In this document: positions 1 through 7,650 of the stretch, piece by piece
Numbering within the stretch: position 1 is the first letter of the stretch
Layout: each line of letters begins with the position of its first letter
Source of the DNA: Pseudomonadota bacterium
GTDB lineage: Bacteria; Pseudomonadota; Alphaproteobacteria; Rhizobiales; Phreatobacteraceae
Assembly: GCA_023416965.1 (NCBI GenBank)
Contig: JAEZGJ010000271.1
Coordinates: forward strand, 1-24,669
Reading direction: 5' to 3'
Length of the DNA: 24,669 nucleotides
Made by a program: the position numbers and the translations under genes
The notes under the pieces: generated by a model
Databases searched by the model: none
The model's input: the letters and a program-made list of their open reading frames with translations, nothing else
What the model was told of the DNA's origin: nothing

Positions 1-474
1 GTCGTAGCGGGCGCCGCCCTGTTCCTGCAGGGCTGCACCGTCGCCCTGCCCTCGCTGTGGGAGCGCGCCAACGTGGCGCCGCCCGGCACCGCCCAGATGA
101 CCCAGACCGCGGCCGACGACACGGTGACCACCGGCTCGGTGCGCCGCCCGGCCGGGGCCCCCGCCGCTCCGGCCGTGACGCCGGCGGGCTCCCTCCCGAT
201 CCCCCAGGCCGACTGGGACGCCGCCAAGGCGGTGCTGATGCAGGCCCTCGCCGACCGGGCCGATACGCCGAGCCTGCCCTGGTCCAATGCCCAGTCGGGC
301 ATGAGCGGCACGGTCACCGCCCTGCAGCGCGCCGGCGGAAGCGCCGGCCAGACCTGCCGGGACTTCCTCGGAAGCGCCATCAAGGACGGCAAGGAGGTCT
401 GGTTCGACGGCCGCGCCTGCCGGACCACCGGCCCCTGGGCGGTTCTGGAACTGCGGCCCTGGCGGCGGAGCTGA
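1..474 (+). CDS. Surface-antigen-like lipoprotein, 5' end outside the window
   Basis: The reading frame is open from the first base to a TGA at 472-474, giving 157 visible residues. The start codon lies upstream. The first residues are hydrophobic and lead into L-Q-G-C, a lipobox, so the protein is probably a lipoprotein with the mature Cys at about visible residue 12. A low-complexity Ala/Pro/Thr linker follows. The C-terminal domain has a W-D-A-A-K-A-V-L start, two cysteines (C-R-D-F and R-A-C-R) and an ending typical of the RT0821/Lpp0805 surface-protein family (COG4520). The family assignment is from memory of its pattern. The molecular function of that family is not established. No strong hairpin follows the stop. 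The next gene begins 107 bases later with its own Shine-Dalgarno-like sequence. Confidence 0.75.
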   Translation, partial: VVAGAALFLQGCTVALPSLWERANVAPPGTAQMTQTAADDTVTTGSVRRPAGAPAAPAVTPAGSLPIPQADWDAAKAVLMQALADRADTPSLPWSNAQSGMSGTVTALQRAGGSAGQTCRDFLGSAIKDGKEVWFDGRACRTTGPWAVLELRPWRRS

Positions 475-581
475 GGTGTTCCCGGTCGCGAACTTGTGAA
501 CGGGCGCGATCGCCCCCACATTGACGCCGAACCCACACACCGCCGGGTGTCCTCCCAGGGCACCCTTCCTCAAGGACGACC

Positions 582-1592
582 ATGGCTCGCGATCCCTACG
601 ACGTCATCGGCGTCGCGCGCTCGGCGAGCGCCGACGAGATCAAGCGCGCCTTCCGCAAGAAGGCCAAGGCGCTGCATCCCGACGCCAATCCCAACGACCC
701 CAAGGCGCAGGACCGTTTCGCGGAACTGAACAACGCCTACGAACTCCTGTCGGACGCCGACAAGAAGCGCCAGTTCGACCGCGGCGAGATCGATGCCGAG
801 GGCAAGCCGCGCTTTACCGGTTTCGAGGGCTTCGGTGGCGGCGGCGGCCGGCCCGGCGGAGGAACGGGCACCGGCCCGCATGGCGAGACGATCTTCGAGA
901 CCTTCTCCTTCGGCCGCGACGGCTTCCAGCGTGGCGGCGGACGGACGGGGCAGGCCGGCGGCCCCCCGCCCATGGACGACTTCTTCGACATCCTCTCCGG
1001 CATGACCGGCGGGGCCAGGGGCGGCCGCGGCCGCTCGCCGTTCGGCGAGGATTTCTCGGCCACCCCGCCTTCGGGCGAGGACGTGACCCTGACCATCAAG
1101 GTGCCGTTCCTCGATGCCGCCCGCGGCTCCACCCAGCGGGTGGTGCTGCCGTCGGGCGAATCCATCGACCTGAAGATTCCGGCCGGCACGCGCGAGGGCC
1201 ATCGCATGCGCCTGCGCGGCAAGGGCAAGCCCGGCAGCCTCGGCCGCCCCACCGGCGACGCCTATGTGGTCGTCGCGGTCGAGCCGCATCCCGCCTTCAA
1301 GGCCGACGGCAAGGATCTCAGGCTCGACCTGCCGATCGCCCTCGACGAGGCGATTCTCGGAGGGAAGGTGCGGGCGCCCACCCTCGACGGCGAGGTGGAG
1401 CTGACGCTGCCCGCCATGACGTCCTCGGGCAAGACCTTCCGCCTGCGCGGCAAGGGCCTGCCGGCGGACAGCGGCGCCGGCGACCTCTATGTCACCGTGC
1501 GCATCGTTCTCCCCGAGGCGAGCGCCGACCTCGAGGGCTTCGCCCGCATCCTCAAGGAGCGCCGCAAGGGCGACCCGCGCGACGGGCTGTGA
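582..1592 (+). CDS. DnaJ-type co-chaperone without zinc finger (CbpA-like)
   Basis: The protein has 336 residues. An N-terminal J domain (about 4-68) carries the HPD motif at 32-34, which stimulates the ATPase of DnaK. A Gly/Phe/Arg-rich linker runs from about 78 to 165. Two DnaJ C-terminal substrate-binding beta domains follow, from about 165 to 325, each with an R-L-R-G-K-G motif. There are no CxxCxGxG zinc-finger repeats, so this is a type II (CbpA/DnaJB-like) co-chaperone and not the canonical DnaJ. Its likely role is cytoplasmic protein folding with DnaK. The ATG at 582 follows an AAGGA-type ribosome binding site. The VOC gene starts 12 bases after the stop, and fabI follows in the same direction. 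The linker is long and very Gly/Arg-rich, but this is common in type II proteins. Confidence 0.9.
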   Translation: MARDPYDVIGVARSASADEIKRAFRKKAKALHPDANPNDPKAQDRFAELNNAYELLSDADKKRQFDRGEIDAEGKPRFTGFEGFGGGGGRPGGGTGTGPHGETIFETFSFGRDGFQRGGGRTGQAGGPPPMDDFFDILSGMTGGARGGRGRSPFGEDFSATPPSGEDVTLTIKVPFLDAARGSTQRVVLPSGESIDLKIPAGTREGHRMRLRGKGKPGSLGRPTGDAYVVVAVEPHPAFKADGKDLRLDLPIALDEAILGGKVRAPTLDGEVELTLPAMTSSGKTFRLRGKGLPADSGAGDLYVTVRIVLPEASADLEGFARILKERRKGDPRDGL

Positions 1593-1604
1593 GGCCGCCC
1601 GGAC

Positions 1605-2243
1605 GTGCTCACGCTCGACCATCTCACGGTGATCGCTCCGTCCCTGGCCGAGGGCGTGGCCCATGTCCGCGACTGCCTCGACCTCGACGTACCCTTCGGC
1701 CAGCGGCACGCCTATATGGGCACCCACAACCACCTCCTGCAGCTCGGCGGAACGGTCTATCTGGAGATCGTCGCCGCCGATCCCGGCGGCCGGCACCCCG
1801 GCCGCGCCCGCTGGTTTGGCCTCGACCATCCCGCACAGGTGCGGGCCGACTGGGAGGCGGGCCGACGGTTGCGCGGCTGGGTGGCGCGGACCGAAGCCAT
1901 CGATGGGATTCTGGACGGACGGGAGGCGATCTTCGGCCGCAAGGTGTCGCTGCCGCCGGAAGCGCCGGTCTTCGACTTCGCCATTCCCGACGACGGCTCC
2001 CTGCCGTGGGACGGCGACGCGCCGTCCCTCATCGACCGCCGGGGCAAGCCGCGATCCATGGCGACGATCGCGGATCTCGGCGCGAGGCTCGTCTCCTTCA
2101 CGCTCGACCATCCCGAACCCACGGCCATCGCCGCCCTCTACCGTGACCTTGCCGTGGAGGGTGGGCCGACCCTCGTGCGCGGCGCCCGCCGCCACTACCG
2201 GGCGGTGATCGAAACGCCCTCAGGACGACGAGAGCTGACCTAG
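1605..2243 (+). CDS. VOC-superfamily (glyoxalase-like) protein
   Basis: The protein has 212 residues and a GTG start. The sequence begins with L-D-H-L-T-V, the usual first strand of a vicinal-oxygen-chelate fold with a metal-ligand-type His at residue 5. A Y-L-E-I-V strand near residue 50 offers a Glu ligand. The overall pattern resembles the Glyoxalase_3-like (PF13468) single-chain proteins of alphaproteobacteria. The substrate is unknown. Family members include dioxygenases, isomerases and resistance proteins, so only the fold should be trusted. The gene starts 12 bases after the J-domain gene and the TGAGG around that stop may serve as its ribosome binding site, so co-transcription is likely. 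A 144-base gap precedes fabI. Confidence 0.7.
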   Translation: MLTLDHLTVIAPSLAEGVAHVRDCLDLDVPFGQRHAYMGTHNHLLQLGGTVYLEIVAADPGGRHPGRARWFGLDHPAQVRADWEAGRRLRGWVARTEAIDGILDGREAIFGRKVSLPPEAPVFDFAIPDDGSLPWDGDAPSLIDRRGKPRSMATIADLGARLVSFTLDHPEPTAIAALYRDLAVEGGPTLVRGARRHYRAVIETPSGRRELT

Positions 2244-2317
2244 CGGCAGGATCGGCCGGCGGATGCCGCGGCCCCTGCAATCTCGTTCGCGGCCGCGGAG
2301 ATACGGGGCCTTACGCC

Positions 2318-2346
2318 TTGCACCCTCGGCATCCCGATGGCATAGG
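2318..2346 (+). promoter_or_regulatory. Putative sigma-70-type promoter of fabI
   Basis: A TTGCAC box (2318-2323), a 17-base spacer and CATAGG (2341-2346) lie 41 bases before the fabI ATG. The layout fits an alphaproteobacterial housekeeping promoter. A very similar element, TTGCGG-N17-CATAGA, precedes lptC in this window. Prediction by eye only. Confidence 0.4.
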
Positions 2347-2387
2347 GTCCGGCTGATTTTGCGGCAGCATGCCGGGTGAGGACTGAT

Positions 2388-3191
2388 ATGGCAGGCATGA
2401 TGAAGGGCAAGCGCGGCCTGATCATGGGCGTGGCGAACAACCGCTCCATCGCCTGGGGCATCGCCAAGGCCTGTGCCGATCAGGGCGCCGAACTCGCCTT
2501 CACCTTCCAGGGCGAGGCGCTGGAGAAGCGCGTGCGCCCCCTGGCGGCCGAGGTCGGCGGCCATGTCGTCGGCCATTGCGACGTCACCGACAGCGCCAGC
2601 ATCGACGCGGTCTTCGCCGAGACCGAGAAGGTCTTCGGCAAGCTCGACTTCCTGCTGCACGCCATCGCCTTCTCCGACAAGGACGAGCTGACCGGCCGCT
2701 ATGTCGACACGAGCGAGGCGAACTTCACCAAGTCGCTGCTGATCTCCTGCTATTCCTTCACGGCCATCGCCCAGCGCGCCGAGAAGCTGATGACGGACGG
2801 CGGCTCGCTGCTCACCCTCACCTACTACGGCGCCGAGAAGTGGATGCCGCACTACAACGTCATGGGCGTCGCCAAGGCGGCGCTCGAGGCGAGCGTGCGC
2901 TACATGGCCGCCGACCTCGGCGAGAAGAAGATCCGCGTCAACGCCATCTCGGCCGGGCCGATCAAGACGCTGGCGGCCTCCGGCATCGGCGACTTCCGCT
3001 ACATTCTCAAGTGGAACGAGTACAATTCGCCGCTGCGCCGCACCGTCACCATCGACGAGGTGGGCGATTCCGGCATGTACCTGCTGTCGGACCTGTCGCG
3101 GGGCGTCACCGGTGAGATCCACCACGTGGATGCCGGCTACCACGTCGTCGGCATGAAGAACCCGCACGCCCCGGATATCGGCGCGCTGTAA
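2388..3191 (+). CDS. fabI: Enoyl-[acyl-carrier-protein] reductase (NADH) FabI
   Basis: The protein has 267 residues. It catalyses the last reductive step of each fatty-acid elongation cycle, reducing trans-2-enoyl-ACP with NADH in the cytoplasm. The N-terminal Rossmann motif (GVANNRSIAWG, 14-24) is the FabI form. The catalytic Y146, Y156 and K163 (YNVMGVAK) align at the same numbers as in E. coli FabI, and S-A-G-P-I-K-T-L-A-A-S-G follows. A GTG at 2376 is also in frame, but the ATG at 2388 has GAGGA 5 bases upstream and gives the normal family length, so I chose it. The residue matching E. coli Gly93 in the inhibitor pocket is Ala (A94, in H-A-I-A-F). A convergent ABC transporter gene ends 25 bases downstream. 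Confidence 0.96.
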   Translation: MAGMMKGKRGLIMGVANNRSIAWGIAKACADQGAELAFTFQGEALEKRVRPLAAEVGGHVVGHCDVTDSASIDAVFAETEKVFGKLDFLLHAIAFSDKDELTGRYVDTSEANFTKSLLISCYSFTAIAQRAEKLMTDGGSLLTLTYYGAEKWMPHYNVMGVAKAALEASVRYMAADLGEKKIRVNAISAGPIKTLAASGIGDFRYILKWNEYNSPLRRTVTIDEVGDSGMYLLSDLSRGVTGEIHHVDAGYHVVGMKNPHAPDIGAL

Positions 3192-3216
3192 GCCTCGCCA
3201 GGCGCGCCCGACGCGA

Positions 3217-5064
3217 TCACTCTTCCTCGTCCTCGTCGTCCTCTCCGGCGGCCGCCACCGCCTGGCGCGCCGACTGCTGGCGCGACCACATGGTGGCGTA
3301 GAGCCCGCCTTCGCGGATCAGCTCGCCGTGGGTACCGGTCTCGACGATGTGGCCGTGGTCGAGGACGATGATGCGGTCGGCGGTGACCACCGAGCCGAGA
3401 CGGTGGGTGACGGAGACGACGGTGCGCGTCTCGGCGATGCGGCGCAGGGTCTCGTTGAGCTTGGATTCGGTCTCGGCGTCGAGGGCGCTGGTCGCCTCGT
3501 CGAGGACGAGGACCGCCGGATTGCGGACGAGGGCGCGGGCGATGGCGACGCGCTGGCGCTGGCCGCCGGAGAGCTGGCCGCCGCGCTCGCCGACCGTCGT
3601 CTCGTAGCCCTGCGGCAGGGCGGCGATGAAGTCGTGGACCTCGGCCTGGCGGGCCGCCGCGATGATCTCCTCCATCGTGGCGTCGGGGTGGGCCATGCGG
3701 ATGTTCTCGGCGATGGTGGTGTTGAAGAGGAAGCTCTCCTGGAACACCACCGCCATCTGGGAGCGGAGCGAGGCCTGGGTCACCGTGCGGATGTCGGTGC
3801 CGTCGATGGTCACGCGACCCTCAAGCGGGTCGTAGAAGCGCATCAGGAGGTTGAGGAAGGTGCTCTTGCCCGAGCCCGAGGGCCCGACGATGCCGAGGAA
3901 GGAGCCCTTCGGCACGGTGACCGAGAGGTTCTCGGTGCGGAAGGACGAGCCGGGATAGGAGAAGGCGACGTTGTCGAAGACGATCTCGCGCGCGAAGGGC
4001 GCGAGCGTGCCGGCATCCGGCGCATCGACCATGGTCGGCTTCACCGCCAGGAGGTCGTCGAGGTGGCGGATGGAGCCCGCCGCCTGGGCCAGCGTCGGCA
4101 CATATTGCGTCACGTTGGTGAGGGCATAGCCCATGGAGAGGAACACGCCCTCGAAGGCGATGATGGTGCCGACCGTGATGCGGTCGGTGAAGGCCCAGTA
4201 GGCGCCGAGCGCGAAGACCGCGATGTGGATGACGTAAAGCCCGGTCTGCGCCGTGCGCTCGACCAGGGCGGAGGAGAAGTTGGTGCGCCGGGCGACGCCG
4301 ACCCAGGTGCCGTTGATGCCGGAAAAGGCGATGCGGGCTCGCGCGGCCATGCCGAAGGCCTTGATAACCGGCTGGGCCGCGACGTTCTCCTGGATGGCGC
4401 TGATGAGCCGGCCCTCGGTCTGGCGCTTGTCATAGGCGAAGAGGAACGCCTTGCGGGCGAAGATGCGCGGCCACCACAGGATCATCGGGAAGACCAGCGA
4501 GGCGATGAGGCCGAGCCAGATGTCGAACATGAACATCAGGATGGAGGCGTAGATGACCTCCATGAAGGGCATGACGAAGCCGGGCACGAAGGCGACGAGG
4601 GCCGCCTCGAGGGCGACGAGGTCGCCGGAGAAGCGCGAGAGGACCGTGCCTGTCGGGGTCGTGTGGAAAAAGGGCATCGACATCGACTGGACGTGGTCGA
4701 ACAGCCGCTGGCGGATGTCGCGGGTGATGTCGGCGAAGAGGCGCGTGTAGACGAAGTCGGCGAAGAGGGCGACGCCTGAGACCGCAATGGCCGCGATGCC
4801 CATGAACAGGAGCGAGTTGAGGAGCGCCCGCCACTCCTTTTTGATCAGGCCCTCGTCGATCAGGTACTGCGTGACGAGCGGGAAGGAGAAGTTGAGGGCC
4901 GCCTCGGTGAGGATGAGGACGACGAGAAGGGCGATGGTGGTCTTGTAGGGCGATGCGAAGGGCGCGAGGAACCGCGCCATGAGCCGGAGGTCGTCGGCAC
5001 TGACGTCCTCCTCCTCCTCATCGTCCTCGTCATCGGGCTCGACGTAGTTCTTGTCCTGGCTCAT
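3217..5064 (-). CDS. MsbA-type ABC exporter, fused permease and ATPase, with acidic tails
   Basis: The protein has 615 residues. It has an exporter-type six-helix membrane domain at about 40-325 and an ATPase domain at about 358-590. Visible motifs are Walker A GPSGSGKS (394-401), Q-loop Q442, signature LSGGQ (498-502), Walker B VLVLDE (518-523) and H-loop H554. It acts as a dimer in the inner membrane. The substrate cannot be read from the sequence; lipids, peptides and drugs are all known for the family. The unusual part is the two acidic ends: residues 10-20 are only D and E apart from one P, and the last eight residues are also only D and E. The ATG at 5064 has a weak ribosome binding site, but the acidic N-terminus lies in frame behind it. 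The fusion gene upstream is separated by a strong terminator hairpin, so this gene probably has its own promoter. Confidence 0.9.
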   Translation of the reverse strand: MSQDKNYVEPDDEDDEEEEDVSADDLRLMARFLAPFASPYKTTIALLVVLILTEAALNFSFPLVTQYLIDEGLIKKEWRALLNSLLFMGIAAIAVSGVALFADFVYTRLFADITRDIRQRLFDHVQSMSMPFFHTTPTGTVLSRFSGDLVALEAALVAFVPGFVMPFMEVIYASILMFMFDIWLGLIASLVFPMILWWPRIFARKAFLFAYDKRQTEGRLISAIQENVAAQPVIKAFGMAARARIAFSGINGTWVGVARRTNFSSALVERTAQTGLYVIHIAVFALGAYWAFTDRITVGTIIAFEGVFLSMGYALTNVTQYVPTLAQAAGSIRHLDDLLAVKPTMVDAPDAGTLAPFAREIVFDNVAFSYPGSSFRTENLSVTVPKGSFLGIVGPSGSGKSTFLNLLMRFYDPLEGRVTIDGTDIRTVTQASLRSQMAVVFQESFLFNTTIAENIRMAHPDATMEEIIAAARQAEVHDFIAALPQGYETTVGERGGQLSGGQRQRVAIARALVRNPAVLVLDEATSALDAETESKLNETLRRIAETRTVVSVTHRLGSVVTADRIIVLDHGHIVETGTHGELIREGGLYATMWSRQQSARQAVAAAGEDDEDEEE

Positions 5065-5186
5065 GACGGATCTTGGATCATTGCAGGTCGGGGAGGAGGC
5101 CGGGCGTAACGGTCGGCTCGCCGCTGGTCATGCATCATTCCGTAACAGGATGCATCCGAAATCGCGCGGGGCCGGCGCCCCAAGCA

Positions 5187-5219
5187 ACAGGGCCGGTCTC
5201 CCCCGGGAGCCGGCCCTGT
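5187..5219 (-). terminator. Strong hairpin after the oxidoreductase-methyltransferase gene
   Basis: ACAGGGCCGG (5187-5196) pairs perfectly with 5210-5219, and CTCCC (5198-5202) pairs with GGGAG (5205-5209) around a two-base loop and a single bulge. It lies 24 bases past the stop codon of the minus-strand fusion gene. The minus-strand sequence after it is only mildly T-rich (TGTTGCTTGGGG), so it may be a weak-tail intrinsic terminator or an mRNA 3' stabiliser. Confidence 0.7.
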
Positions 5220-5243
5220 GACGAAGAACAGGAGGAGGAGCGC

Positions 5244-7406
5244 TCAGCGCCCGCCGGCGACGAGGCGCAGCTTGGAGGTCGGTCCCTTCTCGCGGCCGGC
5301 CATGAGTTTCTCCACCCACTTGGCGGCGTCCGGCTTGGCGTAGAAGCAGTAGCGCATGGTCTCCATGTCGGGATACCAGGGGAAGTCGCCCTCGTTGGCG
5401 TCGCACTCGATCTTCCAGGCCTTCTTCAGGATCTTCTGGTCGTGGACGGCCGGCCGCCAGCCGTGCTTCTGGAAGCGCTCGGACCACTGCCAGGTCGTCT
5501 CGAGGGTCAACACGCCGTCGAAGACGTCGTGATACTCGATCACCTCGCGGGTCATGTCGGCGGTGATGCCACCGAAGAAGATGCCGATGCGGGTGACGCG
5601 GTAGAGTTCCTGGATCGCCTTGTCGATCAGCTCCTCCGGCACGTAGCAGAGGCAGGTGTCGTAGATGACGTCGAAGGACTGGTCCTCGAAGGGCAGGTTC
5701 GTCACGTCGCCGAGCAGGTTGCGATGCAGCCATTCCTTCGGCGTCTGGGAATGGACGTGGCGCGAGTTCTCGATACCCCAGGCGTCGATGCCGATGTCTG
5801 CGAAGCACTTCAGCGTCAGGCCCGAGGCCGAGCCCACGTCGAGCAGCGTGTAGGGCGGCTTGATGCCGAAGATGCACTCGTAGAGGTCGGCGTTGTACTG
5901 CTCGTCGAAATATTCGCGGAAGCTCTCCTCGTAGGAGAGGCCGACGGCATATTCGTCGTGGTAGTCGTCGGTGAGCGTCGACTCGACGAAGCCGTCCTCG
6001 ACGACGCCCTTCTGCTTCTCCAGGGCGGCCTTCTTGCGGGCGCCGGAATAGGCGGCGCCGCGCAGCTTGCCCATCATCATGTCGACGACGAAATTGGCGC
6101 TGTCATAGGCGCCGTTGACCGTCGAATCGAAGAGATAGTCGCCGACCAGATAGAGGTTTGGCAGCACCTTGCCGTCGGGCTGGTGGCGCTCGCGCAGCTC
6201 GGGGGCGGGATGGCCGCCGGGAAGGCCCGAGATGGTGCCGACCCAGCGCTGCACCTTGGCGTCGAGGAACTGCTTCTTCGCCGGGCCGATGAGCTCGGCG
6301 GGAAGCGAATCGAGAGCGAGCTGGACGAGGCGCTCGTCGTCGAGGTTCGACAGGGCCAGGGCGTGGGTCGAGGGGATGAGCCAGCCGAGCACGCCGTGCT
6401 TGGAGGGATGGCGGGCCGTCTCGTCGTAGATGCAGGCGCCGCCGAAGGCGTCCGTCATGATGTAGTGGCCCTGGAAGTGTTCGTTCCAGAACGGCTTCTT
6501 GAACTGGACCGTGACGCGCAGGTAGTGGGCGGCATTGTCGTAGCGGGCCTGGTGCTTCTGGATCGCCATGCGCTCCTCACGGCCCTCGAACTCGATCTGG
6601 CTGACCCAGTAGTTCGGGACGGCGACCACGACATGGTCGAATTCATGGGTCTCGTCGCGGCCCTTGCGGCGGACGGTGAGCGTGTAGGTGCCGCCCTCGT
6701 TGCGGCGGATCTTCGCGACGCGGCTCTCCAGCATGATCTTGGCGGAGACGCGCTCGGCGAGGCCCTCGATCAACTTCTCGTTGCCGCCGACGATGGAATA
6801 GAGCCGCAGGTATTTCGGATCGTCCATGAGGACGTTCTTCAGGCCGTTCAGGGCATTGGTGAGCTGGGATTCGGTGGCGACGTCGGAGCGCGCCGCGACC
6901 TCGATGTACTTGCGCGCCATCTCGTCCTCGACCTCGTCGAGAACCTCGCGGAATGTCTTGCCGCCCCAGGGGTGCTTGTTGTCGTCGCCCGAATAGCCCT
7001 CGTAGTACTCGTCGGGCGAGCAGAGCTCGTGGCACTTGGCGTGGAAGGCGTCGATGGCCTTCAGCGTCTTCTCGCCGAAGTGCTTCTTGATGTCCCGGCG
7101 GTTGTTGAGGATCTTGCCCTCGAGGATGACGCCCTTGCCGTCCATCGGCACGACGTCGAGGCCCATCACCTCGGTGATGATGCGCTTCAGCGGGTCGGGA
7201 CCGAAATGGGAGTAGTCGTAATATTCGGCGACGCCGCGCTCGAAGAGGGAATGGCCCTTGTCGAAGCTGTCGGTGACGATCTTGCCGCCGAGGCGGTCGG
7301 AGGCTTCGAAGAGAGTAGCGGTGAAGAGACCGTCGCAGAACCGGTCGAGCAGGTAATTGGTGAAGAGCCCACCCGGCCCGCCACCCACAATCGCGACACG
7401 CGTCAT
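5244..7406 (-). CDS. Fusion: FAD-dependent amine-oxidase-like domain plus SAM methyltransferase domain
   Basis: The protein has 720 residues. Residues 3-45 form a dinucleotide-binding Rossmann motif (V-A-I-V-G-G-G-P-G-G, then F-E-A-S-D-R-L-G-G), as in flavin amine oxidases, protoporphyrinogen oxidases and desaturases. Residues 201-265 hold the I-V-G-G-N-E-K-L and V-V-V-A-V-P motifs. Residues 418-440 hold the C-terminal FAD motif (L-Y-L-V-G-D, then N-G-A-Y-D-S-A). A charged linker (about 450-500) leads to a class I methyltransferase: motif I LLDVGSASG at 521-529, an acidic motif II near E546, and a D-V-T-N-L-P-F / F-D-V-I-Y-D segment at 567-583. The frame is open further upstream to 7610, but the ATG at 7406 begins exactly at the Rossmann strand. 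No signal peptide or membrane helix is seen. The substrate is unknown. The 244 bases before it hold no gene; on the minus strand they include a possible -10-like CTATAG. Confidence 0.85.
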   Translation of the reverse strand: MTRVAIVGGGPGGLFTNYLLDRFCDGLFTATLFEASDRLGGKIVTDSFDKGHSLFERGVAEYYDYSHFGPDPLKRIITEVMGLDVVPMDGKGVILEGKILNNRRDIKKHFGEKTLKAIDAFHAKCHELCSPDEYYEGYSGDDNKHPWGGKTFREVLDEVEDEMARKYIEVAARSDVATESQLTNALNGLKNVLMDDPKYLRLYSIVGGNEKLIEGLAERVSAKIMLESRVAKIRRNEGGTYTLTVRRKGRDETHEFDHVVVAVPNYWVSQIEFEGREERMAIQKHQARYDNAAHYLRVTVQFKKPFWNEHFQGHYIMTDAFGGACIYDETARHPSKHGVLGWLIPSTHALALSNLDDERLVQLALDSLPAELIGPAKKQFLDAKVQRWVGTISGLPGGHPAPELRERHQPDGKVLPNLYLVGDYLFDSTVNGAYDSANFVVDMMMGKLRGAAYSGARKKAALEKQKGVVEDGFVESTLTDDYHDEYAVGLSYEESFREYFDEQYNADLYECIFGIKPPYTLLDVGSASGLTLKCFADIGIDAWGIENSRHVHSQTPKEWLHRNLLGDVTNLPFEDQSFDVIYDTCLCYVPEELIDKAIQELYRVTRIGIFFGGITADMTREVIEYHDVFDGVLTLETTWQWSERFQKHGWRPAVHDQKILKKAWKIECDANEGDFPWYPDMETMRYCFYAKPDAAKWVEKLMAGREKGPTSKLRLVAGGR

Positions 7407-7650
7407 ATCCGAGCTTTCATCCCTGGGCCGGCCGCACCCGACGGCGCATTCCGGCCTGTATCCGCTGAGAATCCGGGGCTGAGCTATAGCGACCGTTCGT
7501 TTCCGAATAAAGCCATCGGCCACGCGATATTGTCGCGCAGGATGAATCCGGAAGGTCGCCCGCCAGCACGCCCCGAAGGTTGTGAGGAGCCCATCCTTGC
7601 CGCGGCGCAACTGAACGCAGTCTGAACCGACCGCGTCCGGCCCGTTCGTT

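Noticed and set aside
570..2195. Long minus-strand and second-frame plus-strand open frames (541 codons each) over the J-domain and VOC genes
   Set aside because: Composition is Arg/Gly/Ala-biased with no domain; the J-domain and VOC frames explain the region.
7407..7610. N-terminal extension of the oxidoreductase-methyltransferase to 7610
   Set aside because: The extra 68 residues have no domain and precede the exact beginning of the Rossmann strand at 7406.
5073..7625. An 850-codon open frame antisense to the oxidoreductase-methyltransferase gene
   Set aside because: It is a shadow in high-GC DNA. Its protein is Val/Leu/Asp/Glu-rich with no family motif, while the opposite strand has full motifs for two enzymes.
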